From contig CAZJWX010000009.1 of assembly GCA_964549915.1 (NCBI GenBank), positions 42,296 to 106,295 on the forward strand: a DNA stretch of 64,000 nt. The letters are read 5' to 3'. The position numbers and the translations under genes were made by a program. This DNA comes from JAUZRW01 sp964549915 (GTDB lineage: Bacteria; Chloroflexota; Anaerolineae; Aggregatilineales; Phototrophicaceae). The notes beneath the pieces were generated by a model, which searched no databases, was not told where the DNA came from, and saw nothing but the letters and a program-made list of their open reading frames with translations. Shown here piece after piece: positions 1 through 8,469 of the stretch (positions within the stretch are counted from its first letter, which is position 1; the number at the start of each line of letters is the position of its first letter).

Positions 1-441
1 GCGCGTACCCTGCAAGAGAGCACACCTGCCGAGTTGAACGCTGCGTTGACCCGCGCAACGGAAGTGGTGCGCATGTGGGGTGCCAGCGCTCTGTTGATCC
101 TGCCTGCTGATTTGCCCTTCGTGACCAAGGACGACATCACCAAAATTGCGGATCTGGGGCGGATTGGTACGTCGGTTGTTCTGGCAACAGACAAACATCA
201 GGATGGAACCAATGCGATGCTGGTGCGCCCGCCGGGTATCCTGACGTATCAGTACGGTGCGGGCAGTTACGAGAAGCACCTGAAAGCCGCAGCCGAAACC
301 GATGCCGAAGTCAAGCTGTACGATTCGGCGACGATGCGCCTGGATATTGATGTTCCTGAAGACCTGGATGAGTACAATCGCATCGTCCTCAACGGTCATT
401 ATGCCTTCTTGCCGCCTTTCCTGCCGAATGAAGCGTACTGA
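1..441 (+). CDS. cofC: 2-phospho-L-lactate guanylyltransferase (CofC), 3' part
   Basis: This is the C-terminal part of a CofC-type nucleotidyltransferase, the enzyme that activates 2-phospholactate (or phosphoenolpyruvate) with GTP in coenzyme F420 synthesis. The frame is open through base 1, so the true start lies outside the window; the TTG at 34 is only an internal codon. Family features visible are the ALLILPADLPFVTKDDI segment (the acidic PADLP nucleotide and metal region) and a NAMLVRPPG...YQYGAGSYEKH stretch typical of the CofC substrate side. The protein ends with TGA at 439-441. Seeing cofC implies that F420 is made in this organism; the rest of the pathway is not in the window. Confidence 0.88.
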   Translation, partial: ARTLQESTPAELNAALTRATEVVRMWGASALLILPADLPFVTKDDITKIADLGRIGTSVVLATDKHQDGTNAMLVRPPGILTYQYGAGSYEKHLKAAAETDAEVKLYDSATMRLDIDVPEDLDEYNRIVLNGHYAFLPPFLPNEAY

Positions 442-473
442 TGGGACTGGTGCTGTTCAGGCGCTGAGGCCGT

Positions 474-482
474 TGCTATAGT
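474..482 (+). promoter_or_regulatory. Extended -10 promoter element for the glycosyltransferase gene
   Basis: TGCTATAGT matches an extended -10 (TGn followed by a TATAAT-like hexamer) and lies 36 bases before the ATG at 519, in the 77-base gap after cofC. No good -35 is visible, as expected for an extended -10 promoter. The same nine-base pattern recurs before several other genes here. Confidence 0.5.
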
Positions 483-518
483 GAACAGCACCAAATCGTA
501 CGAGCATGAAACGAGTCT

Positions 519-2984
519 ATGGATCGCTTCTGGCAGCAAAAGCGTTTTGTCACCGCCACTTTTGCTCTGATTGCAGCATTAATCCTCGTCATTTATCTGG
601 TCGCAGCCCTGGGTGCCGGGCAGGGCGAGTTACTCGTGCCGCTGGATGATGTCTACATTCATTTCCAGTATGCGAAGCAGCTTGCATTAGGGCAGCCCAA
701 CGTCTACAACCCGGGCGAAGCACCCACATCCGGGGCGACCAGCTTTCTGTACCCCTTCGTTCTGGCGCTGGGGTGGCGTCTGGGTTTCCAGGGATTGCTG
801 CTTGGGCTGTGGGCGATGCTGGTGGGAGCCGTAGCGCTCTTCGCTGCGCTGTGGGCGGTGATGCGCCTGGGAACGACGGCTGGCATCCCGCGCTGGCTGG
901 CTTTCGCAACCGCCCTCATTTTCGGACTGACGGGGAGCATCAACTGGCATTTCATGAGCGGCATGGAGACCGGGCTGATGATCGCCCTCACGTTATGGCT
1001 GCTCCTGGCTGTGGTCGAGAAGCGGCTGCATCTCTTCGCAGTCGTCGGCCTACTGCTGACCCTCATGCGACCGGAAGGCGGCATTCTGGCGCTACTGGCA
1101 TCTGGCACGATGCTCCTGCGGCTCTGGCGCGAGCCAGAAATCACGAAGTCCTCTCGTTGGCGCTTACTCTGGCTCCTGCTGCCGCCATTGGCGTTGGGCG
1201 TACAACCCGCTGTCAACTGGTTGATCACCGGCACTTCTGTCGCGACGGGCAACCAGGCCAAATCCATCCTCGCCCTGGTGCCTCAGGATTGGGAGACAAT
1301 CGCTGCGCTGGTTCTGGGCAATTTTGCGCGCATGTGGGCAGAATTCATCAGTGGATACGGGCAAGAGGGCTGGTATCTGCCCCCGCTGCTGGGATTTGTC
1401 GGCCTGCTCACGATCCTATCGCTGTTTTTCCGGCGTGATTGGCGGCTGGTGGGGTTGATGTTACTGGGGTGGTTCCTGGCGGTGACGGCAGCGATTTCAA
1501 CGCTGGATACGGCATTCTGGCATTTCAAGCGGTATCAGATGCCGCTGATGGCGCTGTTCTTCCCGCTGGCGGCCTGGGGTGTCGGTTGGCTGTGGGGGAA
1601 GTTTCCTCGTGTGCGCTATGGGCTGCTGGTTTATCTTGCGATTCCGCCGCTGTTCGCTGTGGCGCTGTCGGCACAGTTCTTCGCACTTCACCAGACGAAT
1701 GTCGGTTACGTTTACGAGCAACCCTACCAGATGGCGAACTGGCTGCGCCAGAACACGCCGCCGGATGCAGTGGTGGCAGTACATGATGTGGGCTTGATGC
1801 GTTACCTCGGTGAACGCACGACCCTCGATATGGTTGGGCTGACGACTCCGGGTGCAGCGGTGTATTGGCGCAATGGCCCTGGTAGTGTGGCGGAATTTTT
1901 GCTGAGGGAGCAGCCAGATTATATCGCCAGCTACGGATATGGGCATGGTTACGGACTGGCGTATCTGGCAGATACGGCGATTTTTGGTGAACCACTGGCG
2001 CTTTTTGCGATTCCGAATTGGCAGCGGGAACGCAATGTCGCGTTGGCGGCAGATGTTCAGGGCATCTACCAGTCGGATTGGGCTGCGCTGGTTCCGCAAC
2101 ATCAGGCGGCGAACTGCGCTGCGGAGCCAGAGAATGTGATCTGGTCGCTGCAAGTGGCCGATCTTGCCAGCGAAGCACGGGCACAGTATGCATGGGATAC
2201 GGTGCTGTCGCAGGGTTTCGTCACAGAAGTGCGCCAGGTAGGCGCGGTGGTCGATGGTTATCGTCTCTTGAACGGCGCAGAAGCCTTCACGCCCGACGTT
2301 CCGCAGCCGTACACGGATGCCGACTTGCTGCTCAGCACCAGAGTCCATCCGCAGTACGCCGGGAGGTTGAATCTGTTCATCAATGATGAACCGCTGGCGA
2401 CTCGCTGGATACCAGAAATGCCGGGTGAATGGCTGCACATCGAGACACGGATTCCCGCGCACCATGTAAGCTCAGACATGCGGATTCGCATTGTGCCGGA
2501 GATCGAGGATGGCTATTACATGCCTGCCTGTCATGCGCTGACGCCTTATGCATCTGCCGAAGCACCGCAACCTGCGGATGCACCACTGGCGTTGTATCAA
2601 GACAGGGCGTTTGCGCTGGAAATGCTGGAAATCTGCGCCAATTGCGAGCCGGGGCAATTGCTGGTAGACATGCGTTTCCGGGCGCAGTCCAGTCCCCGGG
2701 GGGATTATCGTTTCTTCTTGCACCTCTACGACGATGTCACTCAGCCGCCGCTGGTGCAGTGGGATGGATATTTTGACGGCGTTCCGGTGGGGAACTGGCT
2801 CCCCGGCACACATGAGCAGCAAATCGCCCTCGATACTACGCAGCTCGCACCGGGGACATATCAACTTGCGCTCGGCTTCTACAATCCCGGTGATCCGACC
2901 GATCGTTTGCTGCCGACCAGCGACCTGTATGATGTTGCTGCCGATGGGCGGCTGTGGCTGGGGGAAGTCGTCGTTGGAGAATGA
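519..2984 (+). CDS. GT-C type membrane glycosyltransferase-like protein with extracytoplasmic C-terminal domain
   Basis: An 821-residue polytopic membrane protein. A first membrane helix (about residues 10-33) is followed by an outside loop with PLDDVYIHFQYAKQL (D43, D44) and a GxxNVYNPGE...SGATSFLYP stretch. This layout, an acidic pair in the first extracytoplasmic loop, is the hallmark of GT-C glycosyltransferases that use polyprenyl-phosphate sugars. About ten further hydrophobic helices reach to roughly residue 390. The remaining half is soluble and beta-rich, with several cysteines (CAAEP, CHALTP, CANCE), and probably faces outside. The sugar and acceptor cannot be read from sequence. 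It is the first gene of its own unit; the next gene starts 195 bases later. Confidence 0.6.
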   Translation: MDRFWQQKRFVTATFALIAALILVIYLVAALGAGQGELLVPLDDVYIHFQYAKQLALGQPNVYNPGEAPTSGATSFLYPFVLALGWRLGFQGLLLGLWAMLVGAVALFAALWAVMRLGTTAGIPRWLAFATALIFGLTGSINWHFMSGMETGLMIALTLWLLLAVVEKRLHLFAVVGLLLTLMRPEGGILALLASGTMLLRLWREPEITKSSRWRLLWLLLPPLALGVQPAVNWLITGTSVATGNQAKSILALVPQDWETIAALVLGNFARMWAEFISGYGQEGWYLPPLLGFVGLLTILSLFFRRDWRLVGLMLLGWFLAVTAAISTLDTAFWHFKRYQMPLMALFFPLAAWGVGWLWGKFPRVRYGLLVYLAIPPLFAVALSAQFFALHQTNVGYVYEQPYQMANWLRQNTPPDAVVAVHDVGLMRYLGERTTLDMVGLTTPGAAVYWRNGPGSVAEFLLREQPDYIASYGYGHGYGLAYLADTAIFGEPLALFAIPNWQRERNVALAADVQGIYQSDWAALVPQHQAANCAAEPENVIWSLQVADLASEARAQYAWDTVLSQGFVTEVRQVGAVVDGYRLLNGAEAFTPDVPQPYTDADLLLSTRVHPQYAGRLNLFINDEPLATRWIPEMPGEWLHIETRIPAHHVSSDMRIRIVPEIEDGYYMPACHALTPYASAEAPQPADAPLALYQDRAFALEMLEICANCEPGQLLVDMRFRAQSSPRGDYRFFLHLYDDVTQPPLVQWDGYFDGVPVGNWLPGTHEQQIALDTTQLAPGTYQLALGFYNPGDPTDRLLPTSDLYDVAADGRLWLGEVVVGE

Positions 2985-3179
2985 CAGCGTGCTCCTGGGC
3001 AGGGTGTGGTATCATCGCAGCCACAACGAATGGCTTTCATACGCGGCGTCACTGCATCACCACCCTCAATCCACCACCAGTGCGCTCGTTCGTCAGCCGT
3101 GTATCCCCCGCCGTTGTGGTTGGGTCTTCACGAGCGATCTTTGATCCTGCATGTAGCGCAGTACTAGGGAACTGTTGTA

Positions 3180-3800
3180 GTGGTTAAGCTTCTTTTCGTC
3201 AGCGATACGGAGATGCCGCAGCTAGAGAATGCAGCGAACCTGCGGCGGCGCTACCACGATGTCGATGCAGTGGTGAGCTGTGGCGATATGTCGTCTGCCT
3301 ACCTGGATTTCATCACAACGATCCTGGGCAAGCCGCTGCTGTATGTGCGTGGCAATCACGATGAGCAGTACGAAGAACGTCCCCCCGGTGGCATCGACCT
3401 GCATATGAATTTCCTGGAATTTCGGGGTTTAACTTTCGTTGGGCTGGAAGGCTGCATTCGCTACAACAAAGGGACGATCCAGTACACGCAGTCAGAAATG
3501 CATCAATTGGTGATGCGCCTGGCACCACGCCTGCGCCTGCGAAGGATGCGCAAAGGGCATGGTGTCGATGTCTTTGTGACGCACTCCCCGGCGCGCGGAA
3601 TCCATGACATCGAAGATGACTACCCGCACCGAGGGTTCGATGCCTTTTTGAACTTCATGGATTGGTATCGTCCGCGCTATATGATGCACGGACATGTGCA
3701 TACCTGGGATCGGCGCACCGCGACTGAGACTCAGTACAAAGACACGCTGGTCATGAACATCAACCCGTATATTGTGCTCGATATTGAGCCGCAGCCCTGA
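3180..3800 (+). CDS. Calcineurin-like metallophosphoesterase, variant motif I
   Basis: A 206-residue protein with a GTG start, the only sensible start for the fold's first strand (VKLLFVSDTE). Metallophosphoesterase motifs appear in order: SDTE (normally DxH), CGDMS (GDx2), RGNHDE (GNHD), VTHSPARG (the single His) and MHGHVHTW (GHxH). These normally bind two metal ions and hydrolyse phosphate esters. The first motif has Glu where the family has His, which would change one metal ligand. The substrate is unknown. The 195 bases before it hold no other gene; a TGGTATCAT at 3007-3015 could be a distant promoter. It stands alone between two membrane protein genes. Confidence 0.75.
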   Translation: MVKLLFVSDTEMPQLENAANLRRRYHDVDAVVSCGDMSSAYLDFITTILGKPLLYVRGNHDEQYEERPPGGIDLHMNFLEFRGLTFVGLEGCIRYNKGTIQYTQSEMHQLVMRLAPRLRLRRMRKGHGVDVFVTHSPARGIHDIEDDYPHRGFDAFLNFMDWYRPRYMMHGHVHTWDRRTATETQYKDTLVMNINPYIVLDIEPQP

Positions 3801-3963
3801 CGGTCGTATAGAATGCAATTCTAATGGCCTGCCCCGAAGCCGATGCGGTACAATGGTCGAACAAGCAGTCAGCATCCTGTAGGTGCGGCTGAATAGAGAC
3901 AAGATTTTTACCGCGCAGGCGGTTTTGCAACGCCGATTGTGAGACAAGTGAGGAGATGAGAAC

Positions 3964-4380
3964 ATGAGCCGCAATAGTGAGGAATTTGGGGGCAAATATG
4001 CGACGAAGAAGAAAGACCCGCTGCGCCCCTTTTATCCCATCATCGGCTTAATTGTCGCTGCCATTGCCGGGGCGATCGCCTATTTTGGTGCGTCACCTGC
4101 GTACGAATTGATCCGCACCAATCTTCTGCAAAATGCAACAGGGCTGCCACCTGTCGAGCAGATGGAACTGTTGGTAGGTGTGATGATCTTCCTGGTGATT
4201 ATGATGCTCTTCGGGTTGGTCTTCGCTGCATTCCAACCGCGTACACCCAGGGCCGTGACGGAGCGTGGTCTGCTCGAAGAGAAACAGGAAAAGGAGCGCG
4301 AACGTCGCCGAGCCAGGCAGCGCCAGCGTTCGATGCGCGAGAAGATGCGCAAGGCGAACAAGGACTTCACCGACGTCTAG
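3964..4380 (+). CDS. Small two-helix membrane protein, unknown function
   Basis: A 138-residue protein I do not recognise. It has a charged N-terminus, a hydrophobic helix at about residues 26-44, a short outside loop, a second helix at about 70-90, and a highly charged cytoplasmic tail rich in Arg, Lys and Glu (RERRRARQRQRSMREK) that probably forms a helix. A GAGGAG ribosome site lies just upstream of the ATG. The following gene starts 63 bases later in the same direction, so the two may be co-transcribed. Membrane topology is inferred from hydrophobicity only. Confidence 0.6.
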   Translation: MSRNSEEFGGKYATKKKDPLRPFYPIIGLIVAAIAGAIAYFGASPAYELIRTNLLQNATGLPPVEQMELLVGVMIFLVIMMLFGLVFAAFQPRTPRAVTERGLLEEKQEKERERRRARQRQRSMREKMRKANKDFTDV

Positions 4381-4443
4381 GCCAACAGGGCTTGCCATTG
4401 TGCGGCCTGTACTCGCCAGCACCGTCTGACCAGGGGGAACGAC

Positions 4444-6207
4444 ATGGATCGCACCGTACCGAAAACAGGTGGAGAAGAGATACAACTCTACATGCGCACG
4501 TATTACTCGTTGCTGCGTTCCAGCGAGGTGATCCGTGTGCAGACGCTGGAAGAGAGCCACATCGCCATGAAGTCTTCACTGCATGTGGGGGCAGGGGAGA
4601 TGGCTGTCGATGTCTCTGCATTGCTGTACGGTGCGCTGCGCCTGCCGCCTTGCATCAAGCAGGTGAAGCGTGTGTTGATCGGCCAGACGGAAGAGTCGTT
4701 CCGCCGCTTCAGCGGTTCAGATTTGACGACCTGGGAACGTGTTTTCGCCCCTGGGCGCAGGCGCAGAATGCTCTTTGACGGCGAGGAAACGCTGGCGGTG
4801 TACATCGTCAGCCGCTCGGATATTGACGATTTGATGCCCATCCTCACGGCTTACCAGATTGAATGGAATAAGCTGCACCTGCTGCTGCGTGATACGGTTG
4901 CTCGTTCCTTCCTGGAAGAACGGCGCGCTCGACGCGGTCGCCTGAGCACTGAGGAGATGGACTACCTGGCGCAGCACCTGAATATGGACAGCCAGGATAT
5001 GCAGCGGCTTGAGATCGTCTGGCAGGATGCCTTCGTGAGCACAATGCTGTTGATTGCCGAGGCTCCCAAGAATTTCGGCGTGGCGCTGCTGTCGGGGTCG
5101 CTGGCGGATTATCGTCGGGCGACGGCTTCCTGGTGGGAAGAGATGCGCCGAACTGTGCTGGATGCGGGTGGCCCCGATGTCGAAAAGCGCCCCATTTACT
5201 TTGTGAGCAGCAACACGCACTCGCTCATCAATTTGCTGACCGGGTTTGCCCATCGCCACGAACAGAGCCTGGTCGAGTTCATCAAGGATCACAATTACGA
5301 GTCGTTGCTGGCGGAATACGAAGACATTCGCAATCATCCGACCAAGCGCGTCGAGAACTTCCTGTATTATGTCCTGGGGAAATACCTCAAAGAGGATCAG
5401 CGCCAGGATATGCCCACGCTGGAAGACGAAGCCCGTAGCATCGGCATTTACCGCGTGCCCAACAAACACGGCTTCGAGATCGAAGCGCAGTTGATTGACC
5501 TGGGGGCGCTGCATCCGGGGTGGATGGATTCACGCCTTTCTGAGGGCACGGACATTGCAGCATTGCGTCGAAGTGACGCGCTCATCCTGAATATCGACTA
5601 TCCCCTGGGGATGGCGGCCTACGAAATGCTCAGCCGCATCAGTGAACGCACGACACCGCATCTGCTGGGTGTCTACGTCATGGGCAAGTCTGCGACGCTC
5701 AACGGACGCATTGGCGATGTGATGATTCCCAATGTCGTCCACGATGAGCATTCACAGAATACCTACCTGTTCGATAACTGCTTCAGCGCGAATGACATCA
5801 GCCCCTATATGAGCTTCGGCAACGTGCTGGATAATCAAAAGGCGGTCACTGCACTGGGAACGTTTTTGCAGAATCCTGTCTACATGAATGTCTTCTACCG
5901 CGAGGGCTATACAGACATCGAAATGGAGAGCGGCCCCTATCTCTCGGCGGTGTACGAAGCCTATCGTCCGACACGGCATCCGTACAACGAAATTGTGAAC
6001 CTGTATCCTGTGCGCTTTGACGTGGGCTTCTTGCATTATGCGTCGGATACACCCATGCAGCAGGGGCAGAATCTGGGCGCAGGCAGCCTGAATTACACGG
6101 GCGTCGAGCCGACCTATGCAGCGGCGATTGCCATTCTACGACGGATCTTCTGGCGTGAGCTGCAACGTATGCAAACCGAAGAGCGCCGAGCACAACCCAC
6201 ACCCTAA
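4444..6207 (+). CDS. Conserved uncharacterised protein with nucleoside-phosphorylase-like C-terminal motifs
   Basis: A 587-residue soluble protein with no assigned function that I can name (possibly the DUF6909 type). The N-terminal half is helical and charged. A middle segment has RPIYFVSSNTHSLINLL (about 249-265). The C-terminal part carries three motifs in the order seen in the nucleoside phosphorylase/nucleosidase fold: MGKSATLNGRIGDVMIPN (413-430, like the GxxGGL...GDIVIP signature), YTDIEMESGPYL (489-500, like the vDMEtaa substrate loop) and HYASDTP (531-537, like the catalytic SD). This suggests a diverged purine or AMP nucleosidase-like domain, but the resemblance is by eye. ATG start chosen as the first in a GGGGAAC-preceded frame. 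Confidence 0.6.
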   Translation: MDRTVPKTGGEEIQLYMRTYYSLLRSSEVIRVQTLEESHIAMKSSLHVGAGEMAVDVSALLYGALRLPPCIKQVKRVLIGQTEESFRRFSGSDLTTWERVFAPGRRRRMLFDGEETLAVYIVSRSDIDDLMPILTAYQIEWNKLHLLLRDTVARSFLEERRARRGRLSTEEMDYLAQHLNMDSQDMQRLEIVWQDAFVSTMLLIAEAPKNFGVALLSGSLADYRRATASWWEEMRRTVLDAGGPDVEKRPIYFVSSNTHSLINLLTGFAHRHEQSLVEFIKDHNYESLLAEYEDIRNHPTKRVENFLYYVLGKYLKEDQRQDMPTLEDEARSIGIYRVPNKHGFEIEAQLIDLGALHPGWMDSRLSEGTDIAALRRSDALILNIDYPLGMAAYEMLSRISERTTPHLLGVYVMGKSATLNGRIGDVMIPNVVHDEHSQNTYLFDNCFSANDISPYMSFGNVLDNQKAVTALGTFLQNPVYMNVFYREGYTDIEMESGPYLSAVYEAYRPTRHPYNEIVNLYPVRFDVGFLHYASDTPMQQGQNLGAGSLNYTGVEPTYAAAIAILRRIFWRELQRMQTEERRAQPTP

Positions 6208-6277
6208 TACCCACAATTCTACCCAATTACCCATTCTGGCGAGAATATCCTGCCGTCTGAATGGGTTCATGTGGTTC

Positions 6278-6296
6278 GATAGCAAAAAGTGCTATC
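6278..6296 (+). promoter_or_regulatory. Palindrome overlapping an extended -10 element
   Basis: A perfect 7-base inverted repeat (GATAGCA, loop AAAAG, TGCTATC). The right arm is also the start of TGCTATCAT (6290-6298), an extended -10 element. A repressor site over the promoter or a short RNA hairpin are both possible. Its position inside the longest open frame argues that the downstream gene does not start at the ATG at 6261. Confidence 0.45.
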
Positions 6297-6305
6297 ATAC
6301 CCCCA

Positions 6306-7721
6306 ATGAAGCGAGTTCCTGGTGCGAAAAGCTGCTTTATGAGATTACAAGAAGCCTTTGGTGTGGCGCGTGGCGATACGATTGCCTTCATCGGTGCAGG
6401 GGGCAAGACATCGCTGCTGGTCGGCCTGGGATACGAGTTGCTCGATGCGGGTTGGCGCGTATTGGCGACCACGACGACAGACTTCGCGGAAGAACAATTG
6501 CAGTTCATGAAACAGGCGATGCCGTATACTGCTGGGGTAGAGCGCATCTCGGTTGCGCTTTCCGAGCATGGTTTTGTCTTCGTATACGCCAACATTCAAG
6601 ATGGGCGCGTCTATGGCCCGCCGCCGCGCTGGCTGGCGACAGTCCTGGATCACATTGATAGCGATGTGCTGCTGGTCGAAGCGGATCGGGCAGATGGCCT
6701 GCCATTGAAAGCGCCGCACCCGGACGAACCGCAGATTCCGGCGGAAACCTCTCTCGTAATTCCGGTGGTATCGCTGGCAGCGCTCGACCAACCGCTGGAC
6801 GCTGAACACGTTTACAATCCACAGCCAATCATCGACAAATTCGGTTTCCAACCGGGCAGCATGATTCGTTCTCCCTGGGTGGCACAGGTGCTGCGCGATG
6901 ATACCCTGGGGCTAGCGGGAATTCCCGAGTCCGCCCGCGTCGTTCCTTACGTCAACCAGACGCCTGAAGAAGGCTATTGGCGCAGTCGAGGTCGCCTGAT
7001 TGCCCGTCTCGCGCTGAAGTCACCGCGCATTCAGGCGGTGGTGCTGGGGACGGTGCGGGCCACACGGCCTGCATTGGAAGTGCAGCGTACGGTGGGAGCC
7101 ATCGTGCTGGCGGCGGGCAAGTCCTCGCGCATGGGCGAACCGAAGGTGCTGCTGCCCTGGGAGAATGGCAAGACGATCATTGAGCACATCATCGAGCAAT
7201 TGATTCGCGCTCGCATCCCGCATATCAACGTTGTCACCGGACACTATGCAGGTGAAGTCAAGCCGCTCATCAAAGCGATGGGCGTGCGTGCTGTGCAGAA
7301 TCGCTCCTACCGCACGGGTGAGATGGTCTCTTCACTGAAGGCGGGGCTGCGTGCCATGCCGGATCATATTTCAGCCGCGTTGATCGTCCTGGGCGATCAG
7401 CCGCGCATCCAACCTCGGGTGATCTACGAACTCATGCGTGCGTATTCGGAAGGTCGCGGGGAGATCATTGCCCCCCGTTATCAGGGGCAACGAGGCCACC
7501 CGATTCTGCTTGGTCGGCGCTACTGGCAGGAGTTTCTGGCGCTGCGCAATCGGCAGGCCCCGCGCGAAGTCCTTGCCGCGCATGAGGACGAAATCGCCTA
7601 TGTCGATGTGGAAACAGATAGCGTGTTGCGTGATGTGGACACCCCTGGCGAATACGCCCGAGAACGCAGCCGCGCTGGACTCCCCCCGTTACTGAGCTAT
7701 CAAGAGCCGGATGCTTCCTGA
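6306..7721 (+). CDS. YqeC-like domain fused to a MocA-type molybdenum cofactor nucleotidyltransferase
   Basis: A two-domain protein of about 471 residues. The first part (GDTIAFIGAGGKTSLLVGLG, then ATTTTDF, then LLVEADRADGLPLKAP) matches the YqeC family, a P-loop-like domain annotated as selenium-dependent hydroxylase accessory protein. The second part starts near base 7087 with VGAIVLAAGKSSRMGEPKVLLPW, followed by VVTGHYAGE, LIVLGDQPRI and RGHPILLG, the signature of MocA-like cytidylyl/guanylyl transferases that attach a nucleotide to molybdopterin. The fusion suggests maturation of a molybdenum hydroxylase such as xanthine dehydrogenase. The start is uncertain: 6306 would give a nearly leaderless mRNA, 6339 (MRLQEAF) also fits the family. 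The end overlaps the convergent gene by 22 bases. Confidence 0.8.
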   Translation: MKRVPGAKSCFMRLQEAFGVARGDTIAFIGAGGKTSLLVGLGYELLDAGWRVLATTTTDFAEEQLQFMKQAMPYTAGVERISVALSEHGFVFVYANIQDGRVYGPPPRWLATVLDHIDSDVLLVEADRADGLPLKAPHPDEPQIPAETSLVIPVVSLAALDQPLDAEHVYNPQPIIDKFGFQPGSMIRSPWVAQVLRDDTLGLAGIPESARVVPYVNQTPEEGYWRSRGRLIARLALKSPRIQAVVLGTVRATRPALEVQRTVGAIVLAAGKSSRMGEPKVLLPWENGKTIIEHIIEQLIRARIPHINVVTGHYAGEVKPLIKAMGVRAVQNRSYRTGEMVSSLKAGLRAMPDHISAALIVLGDQPRIQPRVIYELMRAYSEGRGEIIAPRYQGQRGHPILLGRRYWQEFLALRNRQAPREVLAAHEDEIAYVDVETDSVLRDVDTPGEYARERSRAGLPPLLSYQEPDAS

Positions 7722-8431
7722 GCAGCCCGAACCAGCGCATCGAAGAGCCGCTGCTGGGTTGGGTCTTCAGCGGCGGATTTCTCCGGGTGCCACTGGACTC
7801 CGATCAGCCAGGGGTGGTCGTTCAGCGTCAGCGCTTCGATGATACCGTCCGGTGCAGTGGCAGCGACCTGCAACCCTGCCCCGATCCGATCAACGGCTTG
7901 ATGGTGTCCGCTGTAGGTATTCACGCAATCTGCCCCCATGAGTTGACGCAGCGGCGACTCGGCTTCCACATGGCAATCGTGCATCGTCCAGAGGCCATCC
8001 TCGCCCCGATGGATGTCCTGTGCCCGAATCTCTGGGATGTGAGCATGCAACGTTCCCCCCAGCGCCACATTGAGCACCTGCATGCCACGACAAACGCACA
8101 AGACGGGTTTGGTCTGTGTCACAGCATGCCGAATAAGGGTGATTTCGGCTGTGTCGCGGTCAGCATCATCGGCGCGTATGTGCGGGTTCGACAGATCCCC
8201 GTCGTAGTGCTGCGGCGTCACATCGGTACCGCCCGTCACAACAACCGCATCGAGCGCTGACCAGAGTGCCTGCCAATTGGCATGGGTTGGGGGCAGCAAC
8301 AGCGGGATACCCCCTGCGCGAATGACGGCATCAACGTAGTCTTTGGGCACTGCGTAATGGTTTTCATAATATGGCGATGTCGTATGCGTTTCGTGGTAGC
8401 CATAAGTTGTCAAACCAACAATGGGTGGCAT
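7700..8431 (-). CDS. Gamma-glutamyl-gamma-aminobutyrate hydrolase family protein (class I glutamine amidotransferase fold)
   Basis: About 243 residues, close to the normal length for the PuuD/peptidase C26 family, which cleaves gamma-glutamyl amides. Visible features are PIVGLTTYG at the N-terminus, VVVTGGTDVTPQHY, the nucleophile loop VLCVCRGMQVLN and the GVQWHPE motif supplying the catalytic His and Glu. The start at 8431 is chosen because GAGGAG lies 7 bases upstream and the family begins here; a GTG at 8473 overlapping the upstream stop codon by 4 bases is an alternative. It follows the K+ channel gene in the same direction, probably one transcript. Confidence 0.85.
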   Translation of the reverse strand: MPPIVGLTTYGYHETHTTSPYYENHYAVPKDYVDAVIRAGGIPLLLPPTHANWQALWSALDAVVVTGGTDVTPQHYDGDLSNPHIRADDADRDTAEITLIRHAVTQTKPVLCVCRGMQVLNVALGGTLHAHIPEIRAQDIHRGEDGLWTMHDCHVEAESPLRQLMGADCVNTYSGHHQAVDRIGAGLQVAATAPDGIIEALTLNDHPWLIGVQWHPEKSAAEDPTQQRLFDALVRAAQEASGS

Positions 8432-8469
8432 CGGCAACTCCTCATTTCGCATCGGGTCGATAGAAACCT

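Noticed and set aside
34..441. A TTG start for CofC at 34
   Set aside because: The frame is open to base 1 with sensible sequence, so the gene is cut by the window rather than starting here.
1497..2465. A 322-codon open frame on the minus strand
   Set aside because: Opposite the glycosyltransferase-like gene; Arg/His/Gln-rich, no recognisable domain.
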